From positions 1,178,001-1,242,000 of the forward strand of contig CBDDLD010000004.1 in the NCBI GenBank assembly GCA_965230605.1: a DNA stretch of 64,000 nt, given 5' to 3'. The notes beneath the pieces are model-generated. The model did not search any database. It worked only from the letters and a program-made list of their open reading frames with translations, and was not told where the DNA came from. The translations under genes were made by a program, and so were the position numbers. Source of the DNA: CBDDLD01 sp965230605 (GTDB lineage: Bacteria > Bacteroidota > Bacteroidia > Flavobacteriales > Flavobacteriaceae). Positions 44,851-53,942 of this stretch are shown piece after piece (position 1 is the stretch's first letter; each line of letters starts with the position of its first letter).

Positions 44851-46572
44851 ATGAAAACCCAACTTACAGTCATTATTATCTTTTTATTTACCTGTCTTAG
44901 TTATGGTCAGGACAAACCTGCTGACTTTAAGATTATTGATAATCAAACAATCAATGGTCAGAGCTATGCTATCTATGCTAAATCCGATGCGGAGAAATTC
45001 ACTTTAAAAGTATGTCAGGGTGCTCAAGATGATTGCCCGGAAACAGGTGAATTTATTATTGGAGTAGACAGTACCGTATTTTTTAATGCTTTTACGGCAT
45101 TTATCAAAACGGAATTTGATGCAGCACTAGTGGCTGGATCTTTGTCAACAGACGAAACCAACGCAATCAAAGATATTCCCAATAAAATAAAAGCAGTAGA
45201 ACAAAAAAAGGTTGATGATCAGCTTTCTGATGCTCAAAAGTTGTTAAGAGATATTGATAAAAATAAGAACCAATATTCGGGCTTATTAGTACTGAATAAA
45301 GAAGTGCCATATAAGGCCACCTTTTTTGATATTTCCAAAGTCAAAGAGGATCAAAAGGATGATTGGAAAGGAGAGGATTACTATCCTGGGCGATATGCTA
45401 CTACAGAACAAGGAACCGATACTTTAAAAATTAAAAATGCATTAGTCACCTTTTTTAATAATAAAGCATCTACAGTGTATGTTGAAGCTGAACTCAAGTA
45501 CAGTGATGGAACTTCAGAAGAGATCATCTTTATAAACTCTCAATTTAGTGTGCCCATCCGTTATTTTAATTATTATGGAAGTACAGTTTCTAAGAATAGT
45601 GAAAAAAAGAGGAATGGTAAACGTGTAACCATTACCATAGACTATAATGACGTATTCGACTATAAATCAGATCAGTTCTTTAACTATTCAGTTGCTAATA
45701 GTCAAGTGAAATTATCTAATGAAGAAGGGAGTAAATATACCAGTACCTCTAAAGTCATCCAACGTCGATTTTTCGATTTCTTCACAGGGATCATTTACTC
45801 TGACCTCATGGGCTTCAATACGGAGAATTCCAACGCACTACTCAATGCGCAGGCCAGATTATTAATTCCTTTAAATCTTAGGAATTTTAGAAAATGGTCT
45901 TTAGGGCGGCAATTTACTACTTCGACCAATGTAGCCTTGAGTAATAGTTTTGAAGACGAGAATCGATTTATAGCGGTTACCGATGATGAGAGCTTTAGTA
46001 ATTTTGAATTGTTACGACGAAATAATCTCTTTGGGAAAATAGGATTAGAAGTCATTACACATGAAGCTAAAGGGTGGTTTACTAATATTTCACTTGGATA
46101 TAGTGTCGCTTTTTACAGAACCGGATTCAGATATACCCAAACGCAGGCGGATGCTGAAGATATGGTAATAAACAAGCAAATTTTGTCTGTGGCCCATGGT
46201 CCTTTCTTAAATTTTGAGATACGTCCGCAAAACAACTTTGGAGCAGATGTAACTTTTAGCATTGAGGATTTGAATTATTCAGATACGGGCACTATAGGCA
46301 ATCGAAGCTTTAAGGGTGATATTATTAATGAAGCCGGTAATGATCATTTCGTAATGCCTTTTAATTTGATCAATATCGAAGCCAGCTTTTACTGGTTGAC
46401 CAATCCTGAAACTGCAAAAGGTGGTATTTATGCACGCCTGGGAAGCTATTTTCATACGGAAAGCAACAGTATATTTCCACAGTTCATGGTGGGCTACGCT
46501 ACCAATCTAACATCATTTGTAAATAAATTTAAGCCGGATACCAGTGATCTTAAGGTTGAAGGCGAAAAGTAA
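44851..46572 (+). CDS. Secreted protein with beta-barrel-like C-terminus, unknown
   Basis: The 573-aa protein has a signal peptide (TQLTVIIIFLFTCLSYGQ). Residues ~20-130 are mixed and include a helical stretch (TNAIKDIPNKIKAVEQKKVDDQLSDAQKLLRDIDKNK), followed by a beta-rich central region (~140-290). From ~310 to the end, alternating amphipathic strands resemble an outer-membrane barrel (KWSLGRQFTTSTNVALSNSF, GWFTNISLGYSVAFYRTGFRYTQ, ARLGSYFHTESNSIFPQFMVGYATNL). I do not recognise the family. It is the second gene of the module: the patatin-like gene begins 2 bp after its stop. Confidence 0.75.
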   Translation: MKTQLTVIIIFLFTCLSYGQDKPADFKIIDNQTINGQSYAIYAKSDAEKFTLKVCQGAQDDCPETGEFIIGVDSTVFFNAFTAFIKTEFDAALVAGSLSTDETNAIKDIPNKIKAVEQKKVDDQLSDAQKLLRDIDKNKNQYSGLLVLNKEVPYKATFFDISKVKEDQKDDWKGEDYYPGRYATTEQGTDTLKIKNALVTFFNNKASTVYVEAELKYSDGTSEEIIFINSQFSVPIRYFNYYGSTVSKNSEKKRNGKRVTITIDYNDVFDYKSDQFFNYSVANSQVKLSNEEGSKYTSTSKVIQRRFFDFFTGIIYSDLMGFNTENSNALLNAQARLLIPLNLRNFRKWSLGRQFTTSTNVALSNSFEDENRFIAVTDDESFSNFELLRRNNLFGKIGLEVITHEAKGWFTNISLGYSVAFYRTGFRYTQTQADAEDMVINKQILSVAHGPFLNFEIRPQNNFGADVTFSIEDLNYSDTGTIGNRSFKGDIINEAGNDHFVMPFNLINIEASFYWLTNPETAKGGIYARLGSYFHTESNSIFPQFMVGYATNLTSFVNKFKPDTSDLKVEGEK

Positions 46573-46574
46573 TT

Positions 46575-48908
46575 ATGAGAAAAGTACTAAAAAATATAGG
46601 TGCCTGGTTACAGGACATCCTAAACGCGATACAAGATCATATGATGTCAGTCATTTTCGTATTGCTGGTATACATCATGTTATGGTTTGTACCCCAAATC
46701 AATGATCTAATTATTGTGGTTAATCAGACCAGCAATCATTGGATTGCGGTGCCTTTATTTTTTGCTGCACTTCTTGTCTTTGCCTTTTTTATTAGTGTGG
46801 TTGGCGATTATTTTGATCCTCCGGGATTAACGCAATCTGCCGGAACAATGACTGTCACCAAGACCAAAAAGATGAACTTCTTTAAGGTACCGAGAGATGC
46901 TAAAGAATTGTACATGAAGCAAAAAAGTCAGTATGGACTAGCATCTACGGGCACATTTTCTGAAAGCGCAGAAGACTATGTAAAACGTGTCTTCCCTAAA
47001 GTTCTTGGTGCCATCCTGATCTTAGCTGCTGCCTTTGCGGTGAATCATACCTTTAGCGAAGTTTTTGGTAAAAATATTAGCTTTTTGGGTAATTGGGGAT
47101 TTTTGGTTGCCATTATCATTCTTCTATTGGGACTCAACCAGGCTTTGGTTTATGCCATTTTAAGTTTATGGCGAAAAACGGGTTGGCTCTATCGCAATGG
47201 CCCGGTCATTTTAGTCTTGTTCTGCTTAGCAGCCATCATCACTTTAGGTTTCTACAATCAAGGGGGAACTGAAGGTGATGCGGAACGCTTATTTTATGCC
47301 CTAATTCTTTTAGCTATAGTGTTCTTGGTGAGTACCTTATCGTATAATAAAAAAGTGATGTGGTTCAAGGATAAAATAGGGGCGTACCTTACGATCGCAG
47401 CTATTGTAGTGATATTAGTATCGTATATCATTCTGTTTTTTGCACCGAGAGCTCTAGAGGTGTACACCCCTTTGACCATCATTTTAGTATGTATCATTGG
47501 TATATTTACCATATTCAACCTGATAAAAATTTGCGGACGTCGTATAGATGTACCTTTATTAGGTATTGTTCTTATCTTAGGTGTTATTGCCGCTATCTAC
47601 AATGCCAATAAAAACAATTTTGATCATTACGATGCCAGTTACAGTACTGAGCTAAAGCATACACCGGATCAACGTTTAACACTGGATCAGTATATTGATC
47701 AGTGGATCGAAGACCGACGCAGCTTAATCCAAAATCAACCAGCTGGAGAGCAGTTCCCAATCATTTTTGTGTCTGCTGAAGGGGGTGGCTCCAGAGCAGG
47801 CCTATGGTCTTTCTTAGTACAAAGTCATTTATTTGATACCAATCCCGACTATTTTCGAAAGTACCTCTTTGCCATGACAGGCGCATCCGGTGGAGGCGGT
47901 GGTAATAATATGTTCTACGCTCAGGCTTATGAATTATTAGACAACCCCAATGCCAAACCTTTAAAATATAAAGACACGAGTGGTGTTTTTAAGTACCGTG
48001 CCGGAACCATATACAACAAAGATTATTTATCGGCATCGGTAGCTAGTTTACTGGGGCGCGATCTCTTTAAAAACATTACCAATATTGGTGATTTCTGTGA
48101 TCGCGGTGCCCTTCTGGAAGATCAATGGGAAAAACAATATGCTGAGGTGTTTGAGCGTAGTGATAACCCATTAGGACAGGCCTATCTCAACCTAATGCCT
48201 CAAAAAGGAACACACCAATATATTCGTCCTATTATTATTACCAATACTACGGAGCTACAGACAGGTGAGCGAGCCATTATAAGTCCGGTTAAGACTAATG
48301 GTGATACTCATGGTTTAGGTGTTTTTAGAGATCTTTTAAAAGCTTACCCTAAGAAGGATACCATGATTAAGCGCTCCACAGCCATGTCTATGAATGCGCG
48401 TTTCCCATACATCAGTCCGGCAGCTCGTATCGATAGTGTAGGGCAGTATGGCGATGCCGGCTATTATAATAATATCGGTGGTAATGTGACCATCCGATTA
48501 CAAGACGCCTTACGTAGTGCCTTGGAAAAAGACACGACACTAACCGGTAAATATCAGATCAAAAACCTACTCATTACCAATTTTGTGAAACCCTCGGAGG
48601 AAGTGACCTACAGCAGTCAATTGTTAGCACCATTAGTTATGATAGCTAATGCAACTTTCGCTCACCCTAAAGAAAGCGAAGGGACACTCACTAATGTGGT
48701 AAATGTGCAGTCCAAACGTACTAAGATCACGCAAAGCACTGATGATGGATTTATGAGTCGTATGCGAATATCAGAATCCGAGACTATAGAACCTATCATT
48801 CCGCTAGGACGTTTCTTGTCTCAAGCTGCGGTACGTTCATTGGAAAAACGTATAGAAAATGATACTGTTCAGGCACAGTTAAAGTGGGTATTGAGTATGT
48901 CTAATTAA
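46575..48908 (+). CDS. Polytopic membrane protein with patatin-like hydrolase domain
   Basis: The 777-aa protein has about nine hydrophobic helices in residues ~20-350 (e.g. SVIFVLLVYIMLWFVPQI, VPLFFAALLVFAFFISVVG, VLGAILILAAAFAVNH, GPVILVLFCLAAIITLGF, YLTIAAIVVILVSYIILFF). A patatin-like domain follows (~395-720): oxyanion-hole GGGSRAG (403-409), nucleophile S438 in GASGG (GxSxG), and acid D627 in GDAGYYNN. Patatins use this Ser-Asp dyad to hydrolyse acyl-lipids. The active site would sit beside the membrane. Its start is 2 bp after the upstream gene, and the KAP NTPase follows after 29 bp. Family of the catalytic domain is fairly sure; substrate unknown. Confidence 0.85.
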   Translation: MRKVLKNIGAWLQDILNAIQDHMMSVIFVLLVYIMLWFVPQINDLIIVVNQTSNHWIAVPLFFAALLVFAFFISVVGDYFDPPGLTQSAGTMTVTKTKKMNFFKVPRDAKELYMKQKSQYGLASTGTFSESAEDYVKRVFPKVLGAILILAAAFAVNHTFSEVFGKNISFLGNWGFLVAIIILLLGLNQALVYAILSLWRKTGWLYRNGPVILVLFCLAAIITLGFYNQGGTEGDAERLFYALILLAIVFLVSTLSYNKKVMWFKDKIGAYLTIAAIVVILVSYIILFFAPRALEVYTPLTIILVCIIGIFTIFNLIKICGRRIDVPLLGIVLILGVIAAIYNANKNNFDHYDASYSTELKHTPDQRLTLDQYIDQWIEDRRSLIQNQPAGEQFPIIFVSAEGGGSRAGLWSFLVQSHLFDTNPDYFRKYLFAMTGASGGGGGNNMFYAQAYELLDNPNAKPLKYKDTSGVFKYRAGTIYNKDYLSASVASLLGRDLFKNITNIGDFCDRGALLEDQWEKQYAEVFERSDNPLGQAYLNLMPQKGTHQYIRPIIITNTTELQTGERAIISPVKTNGDTHGLGVFRDLLKAYPKKDTMIKRSTAMSMNARFPYISPAARIDSVGQYGDAGYYNNIGGNVTIRLQDALRSALEKDTTLTGKYQIKNLLITNFVKPSEEVTYSSQLLAPLVMIANATFAHPKESEGTLTNVVNVQSKRTKITQSTDDGFMSRMRISESETIEPIIPLGRFLSQAAVRSLEKRIENDTVQAQLKWVLSMSN

Positions 48909-48937
48909 GATTTCATATTGTAAAGTATTAAAACCGA

Positions 48938-51085
48938 ATGGAAGATTCTAATTTAGAAATTAATGCTTATATAAAGCTGGTTAAAGAAGTAATTGAGAAG
49001 AGATTTTCTGTTAGACTTAATGTTGATTATCAAGTAGATAAAGCAAACTATTTAGCTTTTGATTTAGTTAGTACTAGTACAAGACTTTTTGTACAGTTTA
49101 TGGCAAAAAATCACTCTCTTAATATCGAGCTGGTTAAAGAGCAGTATATAGGACTGTCTAAAGCATTGAAAAGTGAAAGAATAAAATTAATATATGTGTT
49201 CACTTATCAATTGCCTAGCGTAGAAAAGTCAAGATATCAAGGTGCATTACAAACTTCTCGTGAAAATATTTTTTATGTTTATGATCGTGACGATATATTA
49301 GAATTAGCTAAGAAGCATGGAATTGATGTTAACGAGTACCTTTCTATACTTGATTCAAAAAATCAAAACCAGAGTTCTTCATCAGGACCACCTCCACCTT
49401 CTGAGTTTTCTGAAGAGCCAGATAAAGGAAATATTAATAAGAATAATACAGAAAAGTACTCTGATAAGATTCCTTTTCAATTGGATTTAGTAGAGAATGA
49501 AGATCACCTGAATCGTGAACCAATTGCCAAATCTTTAACTAGACTTTTGAATGACCAGATATTCAAAGTTGCAAATCTAGATAGTGAAAAAGAAAGTGAT
49601 GATGAAAAAAGTAAACCTGAAAACAAAAAGGAGTATGCTTTTATGATGCACCTTCAAGGAGCTTGGGGTGATGGTAAATCAACATTTTTAAATTTAATCA
49701 GAAAACACCTTAACACAGGCTCTAATGAATGGATCGTAATTGATTTTAACGCTTGGCAACACCAACATATTAATCCTCCATGGTGGCCATTTTTAGAACA
49801 AATATATCAACAAACTTATCGTAAAATCTCATTTTGGAAGAAGCGTAGTTTATGGTTTAAAGAACATTGGCGTCGCTTGATTAAATATAAAGGATTGCCT
49901 CGTCTAATTTCATTTTTTTTAGTTCTCATATTGGTGCTTTTTTTTCTCATTTTTTATCCTAAAATATTTGGATTAATTGAGAAGTTGAATCAATCTGATG
50001 CTAATGCAAAATTCTTAATAGAGTTTGTTATTGCTATTGGCACAATGGTTGGTTTATTTTACTCATTCGCAAATTTCATAAGTAAGCCTTTTTTTATCAC
50101 CTCGCCTGAAAGCGCAAAAACATTTTTGCAGCATGCTGCTGATCCTATGTATAAAATTAAAAAGCATTTTGAATCTTTGATTGATGATATTCACAATTGT
50201 GAATATAGAGTAGCAATTTTCATTGATGATTTGGATAGATGTAATTCTCAATTTACAGTGGAACTACTAGAGGGCATTCAGACACTATTTAAAGATCGGC
50301 TTATATTATATGTTGTAGCAGGAGATAAGCAATGGATCAGTACAAGCTTTGAAAATCAATACAAAGACTACAATAGAATCATAACTAAAGATACACAACG
50401 TTTAGGGTACTTGTTTTTAGAGAAAGCTTTTCAATTATCTATTAGATTGCCAAAAATTAATGGTAATATTAAGCAAAGTTATTGGGATTATATACTACAA
50501 TTGACTGGAAATAATATAAAAGAAAATAGAATATTGGATGATAAAAAAAGAAAATTAATAATAGAAGAAATTGAAGATGAATACTCTCAAGATGATTATA
50601 TTTCTCAAGAAGTTATAAATGAGCTAAAAGAAAAATACGATTTAGATGATGAACAGACCACAGATATTGTATTAGAAATCCTTGATAAGGATGATGAGGA
50701 TTTTAAACACCTTTTAAGAAATCACACAGATCTTTTAGATACAAATCCTAGGGGCATTAAACGATTGGCTAACCAGTATAATATGTATAGGAATACTTTA
50801 GTCTCTGAAAGACGTGATTTTGACAGAGATAAATTATTCCGGTGGATTATACTCCAAAATAAATACCCAGTATTTACAGACTGGGTGGAAAATAATATAA
50901 AGAATATAAAAGAAGACTTATTACTTAATAACATAATAGGAGATTTGCCAGATGCTAAAAAATGGAAAGATAGCATTGAAAATGATATTTATTGGAAAAA
51001 ATTAATTCGTGATGGTGATGGTGATAAAGGAGGTGTTCTTAAGGTAAGAGATATAGAAATATTTGTTGGTGATGTAGTAGATTAA
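48938..51085 (+). CDS. KAP family P-loop NTPase with transmembrane insertion
   Basis: The 715-aa protein has a ~150-residue N-terminal domain that I cannot assign (NAYIKLVKEVIEKRFSVRLNVDY ... IFYVYDRDDILELAKKHGI), then a Ser/Pro-rich linker. The KAP domain follows: Walker A GAWGDGKST (241-249), VIDFNAWQHQHINPPWWPFLEQIY, two inserted TM helices (~323-343 and ~359-380), and Walker B with the KAP signature FIDDLDRC (D430, D431, D433). Conserved VAGDKQWI and NPRGIKRLANQYNMY come next. Membrane helices between Walker A and B are typical of KAP NTPases, a family that includes PifA, the phage T7 exclusion protein of plasmid F. It follows the patatin-like gene by 29 bp. Confidence 0.9.
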   Translation: MEDSNLEINAYIKLVKEVIEKRFSVRLNVDYQVDKANYLAFDLVSTSTRLFVQFMAKNHSLNIELVKEQYIGLSKALKSERIKLIYVFTYQLPSVEKSRYQGALQTSRENIFYVYDRDDILELAKKHGIDVNEYLSILDSKNQNQSSSSGPPPPSEFSEEPDKGNINKNNTEKYSDKIPFQLDLVENEDHLNREPIAKSLTRLLNDQIFKVANLDSEKESDDEKSKPENKKEYAFMMHLQGAWGDGKSTFLNLIRKHLNTGSNEWIVIDFNAWQHQHINPPWWPFLEQIYQQTYRKISFWKKRSLWFKEHWRRLIKYKGLPRLISFFLVLILVLFFLIFYPKIFGLIEKLNQSDANAKFLIEFVIAIGTMVGLFYSFANFISKPFFITSPESAKTFLQHAADPMYKIKKHFESLIDDIHNCEYRVAIFIDDLDRCNSQFTVELLEGIQTLFKDRLILYVVAGDKQWISTSFENQYKDYNRIITKDTQRLGYLFLEKAFQLSIRLPKINGNIKQSYWDYILQLTGNNIKENRILDDKKRKLIIEEIEDEYSQDDYISQEVINELKEKYDLDDEQTTDIVLEILDKDDEDFKHLLRNHTDLLDTNPRGIKRLANQYNMYRNTLVSERRDFDRDKLFRWIILQNKYPVFTDWVENNIKNIKEDLLLNNIIGDLPDAKKWKDSIENDIYWKKLIRDGDGDKGGVLKVRDIEIFVGDVVD

Positions 51086-51117
51086 TTACTATTTTTATTC
51101 TACACTAATACTTATTG

Positions 51118-51402
51118 ATGTCAAAAAACAATCTTACAGATGCCATTCGTAAACTCATTGAAGCCATTCTAAAGGCTTTAGGTTATGATATGGCTAAAAA
51201 ACGCACGTGGCATCAACATGTGGTACCATATAAAGATAGGTGGGCCGTACGCCGCGAAGGCAATAAACGGATCACATCCAAACATAGAAAACAAAGTACT
51301 GCAATACGTAAGGCTACTACCTTAGCGAAGCGTTATAATGCTGATGTGATTATCCACAGAACCAGTGGTGGTATTAGGGATCGTATTAGTTACAAAGAAT
51401 AG
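51118..51402 (+). CDS. DUF2188 domain small protein
   Basis: The ~94-aa basic protein has an N-terminal helix (LTDAIRKLIEAILKALGYDM) and a DUF2188-like core: TWHQHVVPYKDRWAVRREGNKRITSKHRKQSTAIRKATTLAKRYNADVIIHRTSGGIRDR. DUF2188 proteins are tiny, of unknown function, and often sit in accessory regions. A TTG at 51115 is in frame, but the ATG at 51118 is the natural start. It follows the KAP gene by 32 bp and probably ends this transcript. Confidence 0.85.
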   Translation: MSKNNLTDAIRKLIEAILKALGYDMAKKRTWHQHVVPYKDRWAVRREGNKRITSKHRKQSTAIRKATTLAKRYNADVIIHRTSGGIRDRISYKE

Positions 51403-51471
51403 TGCTTTTACCATATTGGTTTCAGGATTTATTACCTGTATAGTTGTGATATCTTTAATACATTTATACTT

Positions 51472-52200
51472 GTGAAAATAGCCGCTGCACAGATACAATC
51501 GATTAAAGGCGACATCGCTTCTAATATTGAAGCCCATCTCAAATGGATTTATAAATCTATAGCAGCAGATGCTGATTTTATTGTATTTCCTGAACTGTCA
51601 CTTACAGGCTATTGGCTTGAGTTAGCTAATGATTTAGCTGTGGATTACAAAAGCGAGACATTAAATGTGTTTCAAGAAGTGAGTAATTCAGAAGGTATTG
51701 GTATAGCTGTTGGAATGCCTACAAAATCTTCTAAAGGCATTCATATCAGTATGATTGTTTTTCAACCTAATGAATCGCGACAAGTCTATTCCAAGCAACT
51801 GTTGCACACTGATGAAGCGCCTTATTTTCAAACCGGTGACCATCAGTTGGTATTCCAAATAAAACAAGAAACCATTGTGCCTGCCATTTGTTATGAGGCT
51901 TTACAAAAAGATCATATACATAATGCTAGTCGATTAAAAGCGAATTTATATATGGCTAGTGTGGCTAAATCTCAAACCAGTATAGAAACAGCACAGGGTT
52001 ATTTTCCTAAAGCGGCTGCGTCCTATCAGTTACCTATACTGATGTGTAATAGTATTGGTCTCTGTGATGATTTTATGAGTAAGGGACAAACTGGTGTATG
52101 GAATGCTAAAGGCCAACTTTTGGGGCAGCTCCATTCAAATACGGAAGGCTTATTAATCTACAACACAACTACGGATAGTATTACTGCTAGGCTAGCTTAA
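51472..52200 (+). CDS. Carbon-nitrogen hydrolase (nitrilase superfamily)
   Basis: The 242-aa protein starts at a GTG (VKIAAAQIQSIKGDIASNI), the only start that keeps the family N-terminus. The Glu-Lys-Cys triad is visible: E in FIVFPELSLTGYW, K in QVYSKQLLHTDEAPYFQTG, and C in IVPAICYEALQKDH. Nitrilase-superfamily enzymes cleave amides or nitriles through a Cys thioester; substrate cannot be read. It is 69 bp after the DUF2188 gene and ends in a terminator, so it may share that transcript or have its own. Confidence 0.88.
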   Translation: MKIAAAQIQSIKGDIASNIEAHLKWIYKSIAADADFIVFPELSLTGYWLELANDLAVDYKSETLNVFQEVSNSEGIGIAVGMPTKSSKGIHISMIVFQPNESRQVYSKQLLHTDEAPYFQTGDHQLVFQIKQETIVPAICYEALQKDHIHNASRLKANLYMASVAKSQTSIETAQGYFPKAAASYQLPILMCNSIGLCDDFMSKGQTGVWNAKGQLLGQLHSNTEGLLIYNTTTDSITARLA

Positions 52201-52213
52201 AATAAATCCATAA

Positions 52214-52247
52214 AAAAAACCTGATACTTTTACATATCAGGTTTTTT
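52214..52247 (+). terminator. Terminator after the nitrilase-family gene
   Basis: Arms 52214-52226 and 52235-52247 (core CCTGATA/TATCAGG flanked by A6 and T6) form a 13-bp stem with an 8-nt loop, 13 bp after the stop. Confidence 0.85.
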
Positions 52248-52337
52248 GTAGAAAAGTGGTCTGAGCTATTAAGTATTAACCACTTGGGACATATATAAAT
52301 TAGTAACCAACTAATTAACTATTTAGTAGTCATTTTT

Positions 52338-53225
52338 CTAATCTCCGTAGCAATCGGATAATAGTTCATCAAATTCCTCGTCACTGTTAACAGCTACCTG
52401 AGTACCATCTGATAATTCAACATTTATAGGGTAAGTAAGTGTTACAAATTGACTAGGTTCTAAGTTCTCAAAGAAATCATATAACTCATCTTCGTTGTTG
52501 ACAGTGGTAACAGTACCGTCTTCTTGAATTAAATTTATCGGGAAGATAATTTCAAAACAGTTTTCTTCGACACAGTCATCACAAGTATCTATACCGTAGC
52601 ATTCATTATACAAATCATCAAATTCTTCAGAACTGTTGATTGTAAGCTGAGAACCATCAGCTAAAGTTACAGTGAATGGATATGCAAAATCTGCTATACC
52701 ATCATTATAGATCAAATCTTCGAAACCATTAATAGTGATCGTATTGCCTTCTAAATCAATAACATCTAACGGGAAATTAAACTCGAAACAGTCTTCTCCA
52801 GGGTTTCCTATATCATCTGGGAAACATGATTCAATTAATTCGAACAACTCCGCTTCATCAGCAATAGTTTGTTCGCTTCCATCTTCTAGGGTAACATTTA
52901 TAGGAAATACAATGTTAATGAAGCTGTTTGGAGTTAAGTTTTCAATAAAATCTTGAAGTTCCTCTTCATTATTAACAACAACTGTAGTTTCCCCATCGGT
53001 TACTGAAAAAGGAAAATTGACTTCAAAACATTCTATATCATCATTTAAGTAGTCTGAAGCTTGGTTTGTACTGTTTGCAGTTTGAGAGTATAGCATTAAA
53101 TTGCTAGTTAAGCTCTCTTGTACAGATGTATCCGGTTGTTCTATAACGTCTTCATTATCATTACTACATGATACAAAAGCGGTAATTAAAGCAAATACAA
53201 AGAGAAGTTTTAGTAATTTTTTCAT
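52338..53225 (-). CDS. Acidic lipoprotein with three internal repeats
   Basis: The 295-aa protein has a lipoprotein signal (KKLLKLLFVFALITAFVSC, Cys 20) and is strongly acidic. After a ~40-residue linker come three diverged repeats of ~70-75 residues, each starting CFE(V/F/I)xFP and containing a second FPxxVxLxDGS(E/Q) strand and an EEF-type acidic end (...ELFELIESC, ...FDDLYNEC, ...FDELLSDC). Each repeat contains paired Cys that could form a disulfide. No known family was recognised. It is divergent from the ECF sigma gene, 138 bp away. Confidence 0.75.
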   Translation of the reverse strand: MKKLLKLLFVFALITAFVSCSNDNEDVIEQPDTSVQESLTSNLMLYSQTANSTNQASDYLNDDIECFEVNFPFSVTDGETTVVVNNEEELQDFIENLTPNSFINIVFPINVTLEDGSEQTIADEAELFELIESCFPDDIGNPGEDCFEFNFPLDVIDLEGNTITINGFEDLIYNDGIADFAYPFTVTLADGSQLTINSSEEFDDLYNECYGIDTCDDCVEENCFEIIFPINLIQEDGTVTTVNNEDELYDFFENLEPSQFVTLTYPINVELSDGTQVAVNSDEEFDELLSDCYGD

Positions 53226-53363
53226 AAAGCTGTTTTTTCGATTTATAACTTAGAAACAATTAGAATTAAACTTACCCTACTTTTTTCTAAGACTTTTTTT
53301 GAGATATTTTTTAAATGATTGATAATCATATAAATAGGAGAGTAATATTTTTTTTATTTAGTT

Positions 53364-53906
53364 TTGACTTCACAATTCTTAACCGTTTACTTATCAGCAT
53401 TGAGCAAGTCAGTATGTGATACTATAATATTTGATGATCTCTTTAATCGTCATTCCCAAGTGCTACGCAATTACATTTACTACAAATGTGGTGATGAACA
53501 ATTAGCTGATGATATAGTACAGGAAGCTTTTATAAAACTATGGGATAATTGTGATAAGGTAAAACATGAGAATGCACTATTCTTTTTAAAGCGTGTGGCA
53601 ACGAATTTGTTTTTGAATATTGTAAAACATAAAAAAGTAGTTTTTGAATATCATAAAACCGTAACCTCTAGATCTGATATTCAGAATCCTGAGTTTTTAT
53701 TAGAAGAAAAAGAGTTTTCAGTAAAACTAAACACAGCTATAGAAACGCTCCCTGAAAAACAACGTGAAGTGTTTCTAATGAGCAGAATGGATAATAAAAA
53801 ATATTCAGAGATTGCTGACTTTTTAGGCATCTCTGTTAAGGCAGTAGAAAAGCGAATGCATCTGGCTTTGCTGACATTGAAGAAAAAAATTGAACATTTT
53901 AAGTAG
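53364..53906 (+). CDS. ECF-type RNA polymerase sigma factor (FecI-like)
   Basis: The protein has sigma region 2 (LFNRHSQVLRNYIYYKCGDEQLADDIVQEAFIKLWDNCDKV) and region 4 (LPEKQREVFLMSRMDNKKYSEIADFLGISVKAVEKRMHLALLTLKKKI), the layout of group IV sigma factors. There is no upstream ATG. A TTG at 53364 gives 180 aa, and another TTG at 53400 would give 168 aa, so the start is uncertain. A FecR-like anti-sigma factor and a FecA-like receptor follow on the same strand, the standard cell-surface signalling trio. Confidence 0.93.
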   Translation: MTSQFLTVYLSALSKSVCDTIIFDDLFNRHSQVLRNYIYYKCGDEQLADDIVQEAFIKLWDNCDKVKHENALFFLKRVATNLFLNIVKHKKVVFEYHKTVTSRSDIQNPEFLLEEKEFSVKLNTAIETLPEKQREVFLMSRMDNKKYSEIADFLGISVKAVEKRMHLALLTLKKKIEHFK

Positions 53907-53942
53907 GGTAAGCCCAATTTAAGTTGTTTATTAATATAAGTT

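Noticed and set aside
48938..51402. Naming the module as a known antiphage system
   Set aside because: KAP and patatin domains also occur outside defence; no known system with this exact composition was recognised, and no adjacent defence genes are in the window.
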